Assembly: GCF_028554725.1 (NCBI RefSeq)
Contig: NC_071671.1
Location: forward strand, 71,480,001 to 71,544,000
Length of the DNA stretch: 64,000 nt
DNA from: Zeugodacus cucurbitae
Lineage: Eukaryota; Arthropoda; Insecta; Diptera; Tephritidae
Direction of reading: 5' to 3'
In this document: in pieces, positions 1-14,342 of the stretch
Numbering within the stretch: position 1 is the first letter of the stretch
Layout of the letters: each line of letters opens with the position of its first letter
Notes under the pieces: generated by a model
What the model saw: the letters and a program-made list of their open reading frames with translations, nothing else
Databases searched by the model: none
Told to the model about the DNA's origin: nothing
Program-made: the position numbers and the translations under genes

Positions 1-3000
1 TGCATAGAAAGTGAAGTTCAGTCTTGTCCTGGTTCCGTCGAAGGAGCATTAAATTGCAGATCATTGGCATAAGGAATGATATCCAGAGTCTTTACTTTCG
101 GGCAAAATTAATTTTAGAAGAGCGCATAATTTGTTTATGGTGAAATATATGTTTTCCGGACAGGTCTTCTAGGCTTGGTGTCTGATGTTACATAGTTATG
201 GCGTCTGGTATATGAAAAAGTTGTACATCTCCCGATACAATTTAGGATCGTTTCGTTATTGCCTTTAAGTTATGTCATAGAGTTTCGCCACCTTTTATTC
301 AAACACACTAGAGGGCTATAACTAATTTCTTGACTTGTTTATTATATCGTATTTCTTTATCTTTTCTGGATCAAATTGCAGTGGATATTTTACAAATAGA
401 TCTAGAGTCGTTTAAAACTATCCGCTGATATGACATATACATGTATCTCCAAACAGTTTCAAAGAACATTGTTCTCGTTTCGGATTCATCACTTGATGTT
501 TCTCTAGTATTTCCCCATTAGTAGATCCATACTTCTACAAAAGAATATATTTTATAACCCATATTCATTTTGTTAAACTTTTCTTACAAACAATTCTGGT
601 AATCTAATGAAACGGTGATCTGAGAACTTCGATGTATCAAGGGTTGGGGGTTAAACATTTCCATTGATGCTTCTGCAATCTAAATAAGTGATTAGGCCTT
701 AGAAACAAGTGAGATAAGTAATTTTTTGGCGTTGTAAACTTTGTTGTCATTTGAGTAAAAGTTTTACCTTGAAATTGAAGAGCAGAATTTAAAAATCATG
801 AACTGTTTTCTAAAACAACAAAGAAAAAGGTGTACGAAAAGCTTTACAAAATTCTATATGAGTGTGTGTGTATTTTAGTATTTATATATGTATTTACGTA
901 CTTATGTTTTGTGTGAAAGCACGACATTCTTCTTTTGACTCGAGTTGCTTTCAGTTTTCAGTGAAACCCATTGTTTGCAAGAGCAATGTCAAGGAAAGCA
1001 TAGTGATTAAAATGCTACCAGAGGACATACTCGTAATGCAATTTCAGTTTAGTTTAGTTTTCCGACTCTTATGATTTGTGCATACTAATGCACAGAGCGG
1101 GTGAATTTCATATACGAATACATATATACTCGCATGTGTATGTTTCTGTGTGTGTGTGCTGTGACACTCTAGGCTATGGTAATGCCATAGATGCTTGGCC
1201 TCAAGGCATTTGACACATCAACTAAAATTTTTGCATTGTTCTAGTGTATAGTACGTGTATGTATCTGTGTGAGTGGACCTGTGTCATTTCATAAACTGTG
1301 CAGAAACTAGTTCAATTTGGCACTGATCTAGTTCACGGATAAAGGAAATCCTGAGATGAGACAACTTTAATCTGAAATCGGTCTATGTTTGTTTTAGATC
1401 TCTATACCGAATACTCAAAACAATATGATTGTTTCATCATGAGATCATCTCTTAATTCCCTTAGTTTTCTAATCCCTATTGTATTCAATATTTTGAATTA
1501 GTAGACCTTATATAGGATATACATATATATATACATTTCTTACGGAACATAGTGTTATACCCTCGTTCATATGGATAAAACTAGTGTTATGTTGGTGAAG
1601 ATTTTGAGATTTTCAATATCTATTTAGCCCCATATTCATTGATAATGCCGTTTCAGACCGAGACCAAGGACAAAATCATTTATAATGCAGCAAAATAAGC
1701 AAAAAGTAGCAAAACGGTGATGATTCGCGCGCATGAACTTGGATACATGTGCAGGGGGAATGTATAAATCAGGCGTTTGAATAATTCAAAAAGCGACGAG
1801 AAATGAAAAGTGTGTGAAATCCATAAAACCAACGTTTGCAGAAAAGCATTAAGTAGGAACAAATGTGACACATGCAAATGGCCAACATTTACATAGACAA
1901 ATACGAGCTGAGGTTGAGAGGGAAACCACTAAACTGCATTTCAACTCGATGAGAATTCGATGAGGAATTGAATAGAGCTGCAATGGTGCTGAGGACCTCC
2001 TTTGTGGTGTCTCCAAGTGATATGCTCTACATTTAAATATTTTGATAGCAACATAATCATCGTTATATTTCGGCCACATTGCAACAGAAATTCAAGTTTA
2101 AGGTTGTCCAAGGATCAAGGAAAATTACGTAATTTGTAAAGTCCGAGTTTAAGTTTAAAGTTTAATGTTGTATAAACTCGAGTTTATGGCCCAACTGTCC
2201 CATTTCGGGAGACACATTCATCTGTGTGTGTGTGTTTCCTCGTACTCGTTTTACTGGGCACTCGCTCGGTAATTAACGCATAGCGTTCCATTCGCCGAGT
2301 CATCGCCGATAACATTCACCTAATTAAAAAAGCACGTACTGCACCAGCGTGTGTGGCCAGCAGTAAATAAACCGGAGAACTTGGAAAGTCCAGTTGTCGG
2401 GCAGCGCAGCAAACCGTTATGATTGTACGCTTTGCCAGTGCGTGGACAAGCACGTGTGGTCGTCAGACTTCGTCCGACATGGCTGGCCGGATTGTTTTAT
2501 TGCTTTGTTGCGCTGATTGTACACAAGGATCACTTAAGGATTTGAAGGACCGCTCGGTGATGGATGCATTTAGCTTGATGCTTGAGTATGGGTATTATTT
2601 CGTGCTGAAAGTAACATTTATGAGATTAAATTTGCGTTTTTGCAGTACGTGAAATTGGCAAATAGTCATGGATACACCAGGCACCCGCAGGGGCAACCGG
2701 CAACCAGCAGCCAGCTCGCCGCAATGATTGTGAGGTTTGCCAGTAACTGATGGCGTACTGCGGGCGCCCGCACGCTGCAACAGTGACAAATGCGACCCAG
2801 CGTTCAATTCATCATGGGCGGCGTGCGTGGGTTGGCGTGTCGTGCTGCAAGCGTGTTGTGGAACCACCGGGAGGTGCAAGTGGGGAGTTGGTGTTGGCAA
2901 AGTGCAATTATTGCCATGAAAGAATAACACATGTCTGCTCAGTTCTAGTGTTGGACTCTGATACACACACACACATGCATATTTCCCCGAGTTAAAATGT

Positions 3001-6000
3001 CTGTTTTCCGCTTTACGGTATTTTTAGCTCGTGTCACGGTCAGTAAACAGCAAAAATGTCGTCGGTTGGATTTGAATTTTTTAAAGAAATCACCGATTGC
3101 TCTTTTCCACACAAGTGTCACTCGTTCAGCAGTTGATACCCTTTTTCGTTCACATTATCTTATTTGAACTCAGAGAAATGGTTTTATTGCATTCTTCAAG
3201 TGAATGAATTTCAGTTTCGGCTCTCCTGGATTGCTTACCCCAGTTGCCATACACAAAATGGAATTGTTTCGTAATGACCTAGGAATGACGATCATTTGAA
3301 CGATGGTTAAGTTCGCATAACATCTTGCGTGTCGCCCAGATTATGCCCGATTTTAATCGGTTAGACTGCTTGATAATTAGAACGTATTTTTATTCAGTGT
3401 TATGGTCGATGTAAAATTTCTTCTACATTAACACCCAGTCTGATGTGCCTAAATACTCTCCTAAAACTGTTGTGATAGCCTCAATGCTCCATCCATCTAA
3501 GAATTCGCTGAAATGTGCAGTTGTAGGGATATACAACCTACAAATACCAAGCCTGTCAAATATATTATGATCAAAGATAAAAAAAATCTATATTTTTCGA
3601 GTAAATGATAGACCGTTTTATTAAATATTAGGCCAATCTCATACATATCTCCAAAGTTTTGCTAGTACATGAAGAATGAATAATGAAAAATGCTAAATTT
3701 AAAGAGTTTTAATGTTGAAGATTTGCTTTGTACACCTATCATAACATGGTGTGGAAGCTTTAAAATCATCATCTTAATTTGGAAGCTGCGAAACCTTGCT
3801 AGTTCTAGTTGATTTTAGAAGTGATTTCATTTTATGCGCGAGAGCTCATATTAATAAAATAAAACTTAACGAGTTTCAATTTTTCTATTCGGCGACTGAA
3901 AATGCACGTGAATTCTACTTATCTTTCCACCCTTTTTACCCTTAGACACAACTGCATAAATTGAGACGCGAATATAGTAGACATTTAAAAATTTAACCGG
4001 ATATGTTAAAGCTGCTTAGATTGACAATTAAAGTGCATATTTTGAACTCTGAAATTTCGATTTCTATCTTCTTCATTTTAATTTACCATTCAGTTTATGT
4101 TTCTATGTAAATAAAATGAAATGTCGAGTCTTAAATGCATTAGTACGGATAAGCCAGTTTGTCACTATTTACTTTGAAAATTGAAGCCTTTTTATTTAGC
4201 CATATATATACATATGTACATGCACAGTTATGGGGAATCAAATATAAGTATTGAAAGATGGAGTTCATACCAGCAAAAATGGCAATGCCTATCAATATTT
4301 TTTCTCTCTCACTCTTTCTATTATTTCGCAATGCAGTAGAGTTTGTTTTTCGGTTTGACAAAATAATTTCATAAAATAATAAAAACGATGTCACCACAGA
4401 ACTCAAAAATAATATAAATAATTGTATTTGACCAGTAGTTGGTCTGTCACCTTTTCGGGCTGGAAATGAGTGAAGTGTTTTCGTTTTCCTAAAATGTACT
4501 TTATATATATTTGTATTACTAAGCATTTTGTCCATTCATAAGTCAAAAGCATTAGGCAAATACTTCGTTCACTGCGTGACCGACACCTCCAGGCAGCCGG
4601 CCTGCCGGCCTGCCCAGCTGCCAGCGCTGCCATGTCTGGACTTTGTGCGTGACGATTGCGTAAATATTTAATCTTCATCTTGACAAGTGGAAATTCAACA
4701 ATTGTAAATTCTAAATAAGTGCTAAGTAAAAGTTGTTCTGAAAACTAAATATTTTGCCAGCAGACAATGTGAGGGTTGAACACATAAAATTAAATAAATA
4801 AACACAAACACACCGGTGCAAATGAATAATTTATTGTAATGGAGAATATTGAGTGGCACTTTAGATTTAAAGCTATCGAATAATAAATACCGACATCGAA
4901 TACTTATGTAACCGTAATTGACACTTACACCTTGCCCAGCAGTTTGACCAACCCTTTAGCTCAGGCTTTCCTCGAGTGAAGTACATCTTAGCATTATTCG
5001 ATAAGAGTTTTAGACGCCTCCGGTCGATAGCTATTGGAAAGAGCTTTTATGAAGCTTCCGAAGCTGACATCGTACCCAGATGCTGACGAAGTTTTACTCT
5101 CTGGATTGTTTGTGCATTCTTAAATTGTGGCCCACAGGTCAATCTGCCTGCACTGATTTGTTGCAATTTCGCATTTTCCACATTGGCAACAAAGAGTGGT
5201 GCCCACGTGGCAACTTTAATTGGTGATTTTTAATTTACTCTCTTTAAATATGCATTATTACATGAATACGATATAGTAAGTGGAATCAAATGAATATTTA
5301 TGCGCAATAAAAATTATGCTCGTGCACACAACGGACGCGTAAGCATTATGCATTCACATTGCGCATTCATGAGCGTTAATTATGCGTTATTATTTGTTCC
5401 TTATTCAATCGAAATTTGCCACTTGAACTGCTCGTGTGTGTGTGTGCGTGTATAGCGTGTGCTTGCCGAGCATGAAATTGCATTTATTGACTCCGTTTAC
5501 CGCTTTTGAAATTTACAACAGTCCTTTGTGAAAGCCACGTGCCGGGAGCAGAGCGAACGTGCGCGTTTGCTTCGCCAAAAGATCGCATTTAAAGCGACAG
5601 CAATAATTTACGAGCAATAAATGCGAAAAGACAAATACACTGTCGATCGTGTGGGCATCGTAATAAGCTTTTGACTCGCATGAACCAGAGTTGTTAAAAA
5701 TTATTCAAGCTCTACCAGAACCTACAGCATAAGGTAAGCAAAATGCCAATACTAAGTCTATAATAATCTATCGTTTCTGTAAGTCACTTATCTATGTTTA
5801 TTAAGGGTTCGTCCGAGAAGAATTGCCCTATTTTCAATAATTTTTCTAAAATTTCATTAATTCTGAAATCGACTTTGAACAGTTTTGAGTGACTATGTCA
5901 GTTACTCTGGAACGCACAACTTTTTCAGACTGTATCTTCAAACTATAGTTCCGATCAGAATTTTAGGACAATAATCTGCTGATGTTACAGATTTTTGAAA

Positions 6001-7315
6001 GGCAATAAAAGAAATACATTTTTGAAAGCCGCGAAACCCATTCAGCGCCTCAACCCTGAAGTCTACTGCCTCTAAATAATATTCAATTTAAATATAAATA
6101 AAAGCATGTCGCTCTAGATATCACTCTGTACATTAAAATAATATATGACAATAATTCTTCTAATTTCTTTCAAAAGATAACAGCAAAAATGCATTATTAT
6201 GATTATGAAGTGTCGGACTCTAATTTCAAGATTTTGAAAGCCGATGTGTGTTCGTATTTCTACTTTTCTCAGTCTACATAACAATGGACGAGGCATAATT
6301 TTTGGCGCCAAATCAGTGTGCTGTGTTTGTCTGTTTTTCGCTTTCCCAACTCATTCGCTGTTCACCTGTTGTAATGAGTCGCGACTCATGTTGCACGTCT
6401 GCGCAGTGTAAAATGTTGCAGCAACATATGAAAAGGTGACAGGCACACAGACGGGCAAAGTATGGAATGTGTGAAAGCATTGAGAGAAAGTAAGCAGTAG
6501 TTGGAATTCGCAACGCAAACAGAGCATGCGACATTTACAATTTTTGAGCATTCATAGGCTATTATTAAGAATTTTTTATTTATAGTTAATTATGAAATTA
6601 ACGTATGATAGGTGTGTGGAAGAAAAATTGAATGTTTAAGAGAACTAAAATTTTCTCTCTATTTTTCTTGCAATCAAAGCTAATTTATAAATATTTAACA
6701 TTAGATATCTACTTTCCTTTCACCGCAAAGTTAGGTCTCGACTCACCGGTGAATTAGTAGTATAAGACACATCTATTCTGAATAATCTAAATTCCAGTAT
6801 TTTCAATGTCATATTTATCACTTCAGTCCTGACTCTTAAATAGTTAGAATAGGCCAAATGGTCACTTAATACCATCACTATAGTTATGTATGAAAGCAAC
6901 GCTCCGCTTTCATAATACAATTCGAATTATTGTTAAATTTCACTTTTTCTAATTATATTTAATTTCATAATTTTATGAATTCACTTCACCTGTTTTCAAA
7001 AACAATTCATTTGTCAGTCCATCAATTCATTGCACCCATATTTACATTGTATATGTGTGTCTATGTGTGTGTGTGTGTCGGTGAAACACAATGAAAAGCG
7101 CTGGCGGTGTGTTAACATTGACAATAACCATGGATTTCGCTACATTGATGTGCTGATGGGCCTCAAAATTTATTCACTGATTAATTACGAGTTTTTTTTT
7201 TATTTTTTATATTCCGTTACTTTGCAACCGCCGCAACCGACATTTACATTTCCATATCAATTCTGCTCAATAAGTTGTAAAAAGCCACAGCATTCATGCA
7301 TGTGAAACTATTTTA

Positions 7316-7394
7316 TTCACACACACACACATAACTACTATTTACATAAACACACACAGGCATACCTGATTGCGTGCCTGTGTGTGTGTGTGTG
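7316..7394. repeat. paired CA and TG dinucleotide tracts
   Basis: A (CA)n run at about 7316-7331 is followed after about 45 bp by a (TG)n run at about 7378-7394. The two are inverted relative to each other and could pair as a hairpin. Such tracts are common and length-variable in fly non-coding DNA. Confidence 0.75.
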
Positions 7395-9788
7395 AGTTTG
7401 GTCATTGTGTCACACACACGCAGGCGCACATTCACACACTGGAATTATTTCCCAGACATTTTGTGAATATTTTCATCGTTGATCCTGCTTTTGTTTTTGG
7501 CTATTGCTGTTGTTGTTGTTGCACTGTCATGCCGACCAAAGCAAGGAGTTAATGTAATTAGCCTCGAATTTCAATGCGTCGATTCCGGCATAACTGCCAC
7601 ACGATGCATTGGATTATAATTTGCTTTAAAGAATTCACTCTCTCTCTCGCATGGCTCGACGCTCTCCGACCAAATAATTGAATTTCACTTGTTAAGTACA
7701 TACGGAATAAATTAACTCCCAACTCGAGGGGAAGACAATAATTTATTAAATGATGTGCCAGAAAATTAAGTGCACAAATGCAATTCAATAAGGTTACTTA
7801 TGCAAATGTTCACACGCACTCACAAAATGGACTAGCAGGAGCCTATCTCACTCATGGACTACCATATAACACATACACACACACATCTCTCATATATGTG
7901 TGTATGGCGGGTGTATTGCTTTCAAATGGATCTGCTTTAATCTCATATGTGCTCCATTTAATTTGTAATATGTACATATATTAATTACGTACGGTTTTAT
8001 TACATTATGTACCGTTATACACAAATTCAAAAATATTTAAGCTCACTTCCCTCCCCTGTTGCTAAATAGTTAGGTGTAACGTTGTAGTTGGGAGCGTTGC
8101 AATTAAAGCACACAATCGATCAAAGCTCTCAGCCGATTATTCCAATTTGTAAAAATTATTATTTTCGAATGCTGGAATAATTTTAAATGCGCAAACTTTA
8201 TTTGAAACTTTATTACTCATTATTTAAAATTAATTATGCGACATAAATGATTAAACATCGAAGTGAGAGTGAAATTACTTTGCTAGGGTAATATCATGTG
8301 AGTGGTGATTTTGGCAATATTATAGAAAACAAAACTGATTTGCTTCAAAACTTTAGGAGGCTTTAAATGAAGTGAAAGCAAAAATAGATTTTATTCTAGA
8401 GTTATCTAAGCTCAGTGAGAGCATATTCCACATACAACACTACTTGCAGCCCCCACAGCTTGACCTAGCACTAGAGACCTCAAATATCAACAGGGCTATT
8501 CAATCGAAACTTATCACATATAATATCCGTGAGATCAGGCAAATTTCTTCCAAAAAAATACACCAGTTGGTACCTTCCTCCAGTTACTAAAACTAAAACT
8601 ATAAACTATAATGTTTTGCTTCTAACTGATAATTCTCCGAGTTCATTTGTCAGTCATTGAGATCTCTTAATAAAAACAGGCGAAGAAGTTATGTATGAAA
8701 TTATGATATTTAACATCAATAATGGGCGAGATTGTTATACACCTATCCCAGCCCTCACACACTGTATAAATCTATATCCGACTCTTCTGTTGACTATATA
8801 TATCTGAGATTTGTATAGCCTCTTAAGAGGATTTTGATTTGCGAGAGAACTGATGTTTGGTTTAGTAAACATTTCAAACCAAACCTCGTTAGAAGTTTAC
8901 TTTAGAAACTCAGTTTCTCATGTGCCTTACGATATCCAGCTTCTATTATCCAACAAATCAAAATTTTCAAATAATTACTGAGAGATTAACTATTTTACCA
9001 CCATATTAGTTAAAGACAGACTTTATGACCATAATATCGCAAGTCTGACACATTGAGACAACCGTTAATCCGGAATATCTGCAAAATATTCATTTTCAAT
9101 ATGGTAAAGCGTAATGTTAGGAATAACTTTCTGGGAATTGAGCTCTCGCTTGCAAAACTGACAAGATGAGCTATCAATATGTAGTCATGCGGCGTGCAAA
9201 GTTTTAATATCAAATTCACTCTAAGTCTCATTGCACTATATTAGGATTTTGAACTTACATTTATACCAAATTAAAAATCAGAATAATTCACACTTTATTG
9301 CTGAAATGAAAGCGAAAGTGAGAGCGTGCGAGCCGCTGAAGGGTTCAAATTCATTAGAATGGCAACATTTCCCTGAGGGTCGTCGCGCCGCGAATTTAGT
9401 TCAATTTCGTTGTCGTTGTTGTTGTTGCGGACAAACACAAGCATATAATAGGAAATGGCGAAATATTTCCGCACTGATTTGTCATATTTAAATAAGCCTC
9501 GCAAATTGTGCATACAGCATTGTCGAATTAAATGTCTAAACAAATACGAGCGTTTATCGAATTTGCATATAATTTTATTTTTGTTTGTGTATTTACTTTC
9601 AATGCACACATGGAGAGCTCGGCGAAGGCGAGTGTGGAACGAGCAAATGCGCCTAAAAGTCAGCTACACTTATCCACCGGCGTACATACGTACATAAGTA
9701 GCTGGCAGTGTTGGTATGTATGTATGAAATGAAATGATGGAGTGGGATTAAATACTGCTGAGTTGACGTGGAACTGTTTTAAGCCGCC

Positions 9789-9808
9789 AAACACACACAC
9801 ACACACAC
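9789..9808. repeat. (CA)n microsatellite
   Basis: A perfect alternating CA run of about 20 bp. Nothing else in the surroundings suggests function. Confidence 0.85.
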
Positions 9809-9881
9809 GCGCTCGCCGACAGACCGACAGACATGAAAAATATTTCAATCACAAAAGTAACTGAGTAACTGAGAAATACAA

Positions 9882-9915
9882 ACATACAAACATACAAACA
9901 TACAAACAAACAACA
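9882..9915. repeat. CATACAAA tandem repeat
   Basis: An 8-bp unit close to CATACAAA repeats three to four times and then grades into AAAC units. It is a short minisatellite-like tract in gene-free DNA. Confidence 0.7.
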
Positions 9916-12900
9916 AATGCAAAAATAGAATTTCTAGCAAAATAACCGTTATTCTCCATTTACTTTGCAAACAACAAGTAAATATGTAAATATGTAAGCA
10001 AGTGAGCAAGCACGAACAAACGGTTTTTATGTGCTTACATAAAACAAACTATGCTCGTAAAACAACAACAAAATGGTGAAAAAATCATCAAGGGGAATCT
10101 CTTATGGATTTGCCTAAATCTTTAACGGCTGCACTCTTAAATCAAAGTGTGTACTGCACGACTGGTTGAGAAAATGCATAAATATACCTCAACTTTTTGC
10201 TTTTAATGGAAGCTGGAAAAGAATGGCAGCGTCGCAGTGACTAAAAAATATGTTTTTTTTCCGAAAGTGTTGACTTCTAGAAATCATAGAAGTACTTACT
10301 CGATATCTCTCTGCTGGTTTGAGAAACTCTATTTCTAAGAGGTTCATCAGTCGTTCGAAGGTGTCTTAAACGTATAGATCCCATCATTTATCGGAGACAT
10401 GTTTAAATATATGCAGATTTCGAAAGTAAATCTCCGGTACTCATATAGTAAATAAGTTGTTCTCTTACTATTCATTCTCTCACACACATGTATCTGCATG
10501 TAACAGTAATTAACGGAATATCTCTTGAAATGACAGACTTCAACGGATTTTATCGCATTTTCGAATACTTCCTTACGCCAGCACTTGTTGTCTATTTGAC
10601 ACTGTGTCCTCGGAGTCATGTGCGTTTCAAAGCTTCGTCCGCGATTTGCGACGTCAGTTCATACAATCGAACTCACATCAATCAGTATATTCGTATACTA
10701 ATACGGATCGGTCCACATGAAGTTAGTTTGCAGTGAGTAATTAATTGGTTTCATATACATATCGTATTAAAAAAAATATTAAAACCCATTTTGATTTACG
10801 TATGAGAAAAGTATAATTTAAGATTGTGAGTATTTCTATTTGTATTTTTGTATTTTCACTTTCTTATTATTTACATTATTATTCCCTCAACACTATATTA
10901 CTCTAATGAATCACTCTAATAAACATTTATGTATGTATGTATGTAAGTGTTTTTAAAGTGAAATCCATGCAAGTGCAACTCTTGGCTGGAACTCATACGT
11001 CAGTATCTGCATATAGCACATACTCGTATGTATGTAAATATTCCGTTATGGAAAAATATGAACTTTTTCTTAGAGTTTTGACCGATTGCACACACTCAGC
11101 GTTTATGTCACTCAATTGCTTTTAATGACTGCTCAACTCTTGAATATTCGATTCATACCAACATACAAGCAAACGAAGCTATGTACATACATATGTATGT
11201 AAATAAGTTTACGTTTCGAGTTTCGTAACTTTTAATGCACGTTTTAATAACTTTGCAATTTTTTCAACTGTGGCTTGTGGTTCGAGCTTTTCTCTTGTCA
11301 ATGCAAAGGATTGACCTTCAAAGGTCCTTATTTCCGTTAGTGAAAAGCGAAGAATTAATCACTTTTTGTGGAAGATTCTTTTAATATCACTTAATGCTTA
11401 CGGATAGTACTTAATAGAAGTGAGCAGTGAAAAAACGAACTCAAAGAAATTCAAAGAGATCATAAATGAAAGGTCCTTTGTTTTCATTCATTCAAAAAGC
11501 AATTAAGATGGTTTAGAGCAATCTCATATTTAAAATATAGGAGAAAAGATGAACGATTCACACAGTAGCCATGACCTCAACCAGTTAACATAAAACAGTA
11601 CGGATTACATTAACCAAAAGTGAGTGAAGGTTGGGGCCAAGTATCAAAAAATCTCAATTTTTTCGAAAGTAAATAGCCAAATAGCTTTATATTTTCGATA
11701 AAAAATAGAACTAACCAAGAATGAATGAATGCGACGATGAGCAAATCGATTAAAGGGACTTTCAATGATTTCTTGACAATTCAGCATCAATGAGTGGTTG
11801 TCACATCAACTGATCGCTTGCTCTTCTTATTTTTGCGGACTTGATCCCTTAAGATTTTATACTCCAATCCTTGACTTTCAGTCTCTGTATGACCTTTTAC
11901 CTTTTCGCCTTGATTGAAGGCTCGGCAACTCGTTCGCTACCTCTCAATTTAATAAGAATATCTTTCACTTAAATAAAACTTAAGGACATACGAAAAATCT
12001 TCTACTATCGAAATAAATGTACCAAGTACTCGCGAAGTGTCTTCTAAAACTTCTACGAACAACTTCTCGTACGATTCTGTGAGAAGCACTCGGAAAATGT
12101 GAATTATTTGTTTACATGTCTCTTAAATTTCAAGCCGAAGCCACCCATGCAGGTGCCAGGCGACAGTCGGCAGCGGTGTGTGTTGAAAGCTGGACACTTT
12201 ATGTCCGCCTTGGTTTGAGTAATTATTGAAATACTTAGCATTTCACTGATGTCATTTCGGAATAAAAAGTGCCAGTCACGTCGCCACCTACATACGAATG
12301 AGGTCTCTTAAGAACTGTTGGGGAAATCTTTTCACCTGCTCGAACACACACACACACGAGGACAGACGCGTAAGTGGCACGTAAACATTGCTTAGTGCCC
12401 CGAAACATTTGCGTTACCGTAATGCAGAAAGGACTCTTTGTGCGTGTGCGTGCGTGTGTGTGCCTTGACACTTGCTGGCTGTTGCACCTTTTAAGTGCAG
12501 AGCAAACGCCTCCATAGAAATCGCACGACACAATGGCAGTCAAAAATAAAAATCCAATTACCGCTACACATGCTGAATCCGAATAGTAACATTGTGTTTC
12601 TAGCTAAACGAAGACGGAAACAACTCATTTGCGACCGAGCCTGACTCAGCGAAGTGCCAAAGTGGTAGCGGCGGCGGCGACGGCGACGAAGTCCCCGCTG
12701 ACTTTTGTTCTTTTCGGTAGGGCGGCCAGTTGGCTAGTTGGGCACCAAAAATCTGCTAATGGGGAGGGTGTTATCGGTGTAGGCGACCTCTTTGTTGTCG
12801 TCTGTTGTTGTACATATTCTTTGACCATTTCTTTAGCCATTGCTTCTGTTTATGCTACGTAAGTTGCTAATCCTTTCGCTTCATTATGCATGTATGTCAC

Positions 12901-13143
12901 GTGCCAGAGAACACAATCTACTAAACAGGCAGCGCAAAAGGCCACCAGCATGTTGGTGCCTGCTGTACACCGTATAACAAGTCATCCACCATATTTATAT
13001 AAAAAAATATGTGAGAGCATATGTGCCAACGAGACCTTCACAGCCAGTCAGCCGAATTGTCAATGGGCTTTCGTCGCCTTGCCGCCTTGTCGCCACGCTG
13101 CCACTTCTGATTTTTACGAACGTGCAATGTCAATTCCGGCTGA

Positions 13144-13374
13144 CATTTAAACTGTGATTCACATTTTTTCCGTTGTTTCCCTTTGTTATTTGTCATTTTA
13201 TGCGCTTCCCTAATTGCCGTTAAGTGCAGCGAAATTATTTATTACCAAGATACCGGCGCTGCTGATGAAGGTGAAAACGGCGCGGACATCATTGGAAATG
13301 TATTGAATTTTTTATTGCCACACAAACATCCCGTACATACCTACTTTTGCAGTCGCCAAAATGAGAAGGGTTAA
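13144..13374 (+). pseudogene. orphan leader-like exon or relic of a small secreted peptide
   Basis: An open frame follows an in-frame stop at 13141 and ends with TAA at 13372-13374. From about 13183 it encodes a hydrophobic core resembling a signal peptide (LLFVILCASLIAVKC), then an acidic stretch (SEIIYYQDTG, DEGENGADII) with coding-like codon use. An AATAAA lies at 13384-13389, ten bases after the stop, as expected for a very short 3'UTR. No ATG exists in this frame between the upstream stop and the leader, so the start is either in an unseen 5' exon or lost. A possible 53-bp intron (GTATTG to TTTTGCAG, ending near 13352) is an alternative reading. I do not recognise the product. It could be a chance frame, but leader, acidic tail and poly(A) signal together are suggestive. 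Confidence 0.25.
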
Positions 13375-13383
13375 TGTTGACTC

Positions 13384-13389
13384 AATAAA
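13384..13389 (+). terminator. AATAAA after the orphan leader-like frame
   Basis: A canonical AATAAA hexamer lies 10 bases after the TAA of the preceding frame. AT-rich DNA yields this hexamer often by chance, so it is weak support only. Confidence 0.3.
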
Positions 13390-14260
13390 TTTAATTGAAT
13401 GTAATACGGAGTTAAAGAGTTTAAAACTGACCATCTGCATGGTGCATACATACAGATATTAGAAGTGGTATATGTGTTTCATATCATCATCAGAAGGATA
13501 ATCGGTTACTTGCTTTTTGGGTAGAACAGTTTTAGGTGGACATATAAGAATAGTTGCTGGATGGGCCGGATCCGAAGTATATACTAAATACATATGTGCG
13601 AAAGCAATTCCAAGCCTAATTCGATTCGAATTTTCGATTGTTATCATGTCATTATGATACGATGGATCGCTCAGTTTTGTACAATCAATTTCATCATATA
13701 CGCATAACTCAGGTCTTTAATCGGTTTATCGACCCAACTCCGGGAATTGGGTTCAATATGTTCCCTCCTGAGCTTATCAGAGTAATGTTTCCCTATAACT
13801 TAAAAATTATATGTTGTGGACGCTAATAATTGGGTAACATTTTTCGTTTTACATGATTTCGTAGCTTTTGTTCAACATCAACATTAAATTACGATTATGC
13901 TTTTAAATTAATTTTTAATGTTTTTTCTGTATTTATTAAGCTTTCATTTCATTTGGAACACCTGGTGTAAAAGCACAGAAAAAATCATAAACGCACACCA
14001 TACCGTTAGCTAGCGCCCAACAGATGGCGCTGTGAGCGCTAACTGTAGACCTATATATTTATCGACCTTTTTGTTCGTTTCCCACGTATGAAATGGTTTG
14101 CGATTTCGAACGCAAACTTCTTGACAGAAAATGGTAATGCTTATTAAAGATGTCTTTCCAGAACTGGTTTTTGACAGCTCTACTCCAACTTAATTTTTTT
14201 TGATCTGCCTATATATGTTCTCGAATTAAAACATTTAACTAACCAACGTGATTTAGGTAA
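13390..14260. other. intergenic stretch downstream of the Jheh pair
   Basis: No supportable gene. Minus-strand 13459-13647 and plus-strand 13638-13826 have short open frames with no homology I recognise. The 13-mer AGATGGCGCTGTG at 14022-14034 recurs at 60891-60903. Confidence 0.5.
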
Positions 14261-14266
14261 TTTATT
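14261..14266 (-). terminator. poly(A) signal of the downstream Jheh gene
   Basis: AATAAA on the minus strand, about 77 bases beyond the stop codon. It is the first canonical hexamer after the coding region and a plausible 3' end for the transcript. Confidence 0.5.
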
Positions 14267-14342
14267 TTCTAGTAAAATATTATTCGAAAATCATTCAAAA
14301 TACAAAATTTATACAAAAATTTGTTCAAGAATCACGAAATGA

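Larger units (their letters stand above)
1..13140. other. gene-free stretch, AT-rich
   Basis: I see no supportable gene. Open frames here are short and lack splice partners, leaders or recognisable motifs. The stretch holds CA/TG simple repeats (about 2225-2236, 2960-2974, 7061-7078, 7316-7331, 7378-7394, 9789-9808, 12346-12358), a CATACAAA tandem near 9882-9915 and a TATG tract near 10927-10944. GC-rich patches occur near 2690-2890 and 4590-4630. Unseen regulatory elements or non-coding transcripts are possible. Confidence 0.6.

Noticed and set aside
4140..4535. 131-codon minus-strand frame
   Set aside because: AT-rich sequence without protein-like features. An adjacent overlapping frame is equally long, as expected by chance.
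8372..8590. 72-codon frame with helical, envelope-like residue pattern
   Set aside because: It suggested an old retroelement envelope fragment, but no diagnostic motif or flanking element supports this.
13459..13647. Minus-strand 62-codon frame with a protein-like tail (PPKTVLPKK, YPSDDDMKHIYHF)
   Set aside because: No start context, no neighbour exon and no family recognised; too short to support.
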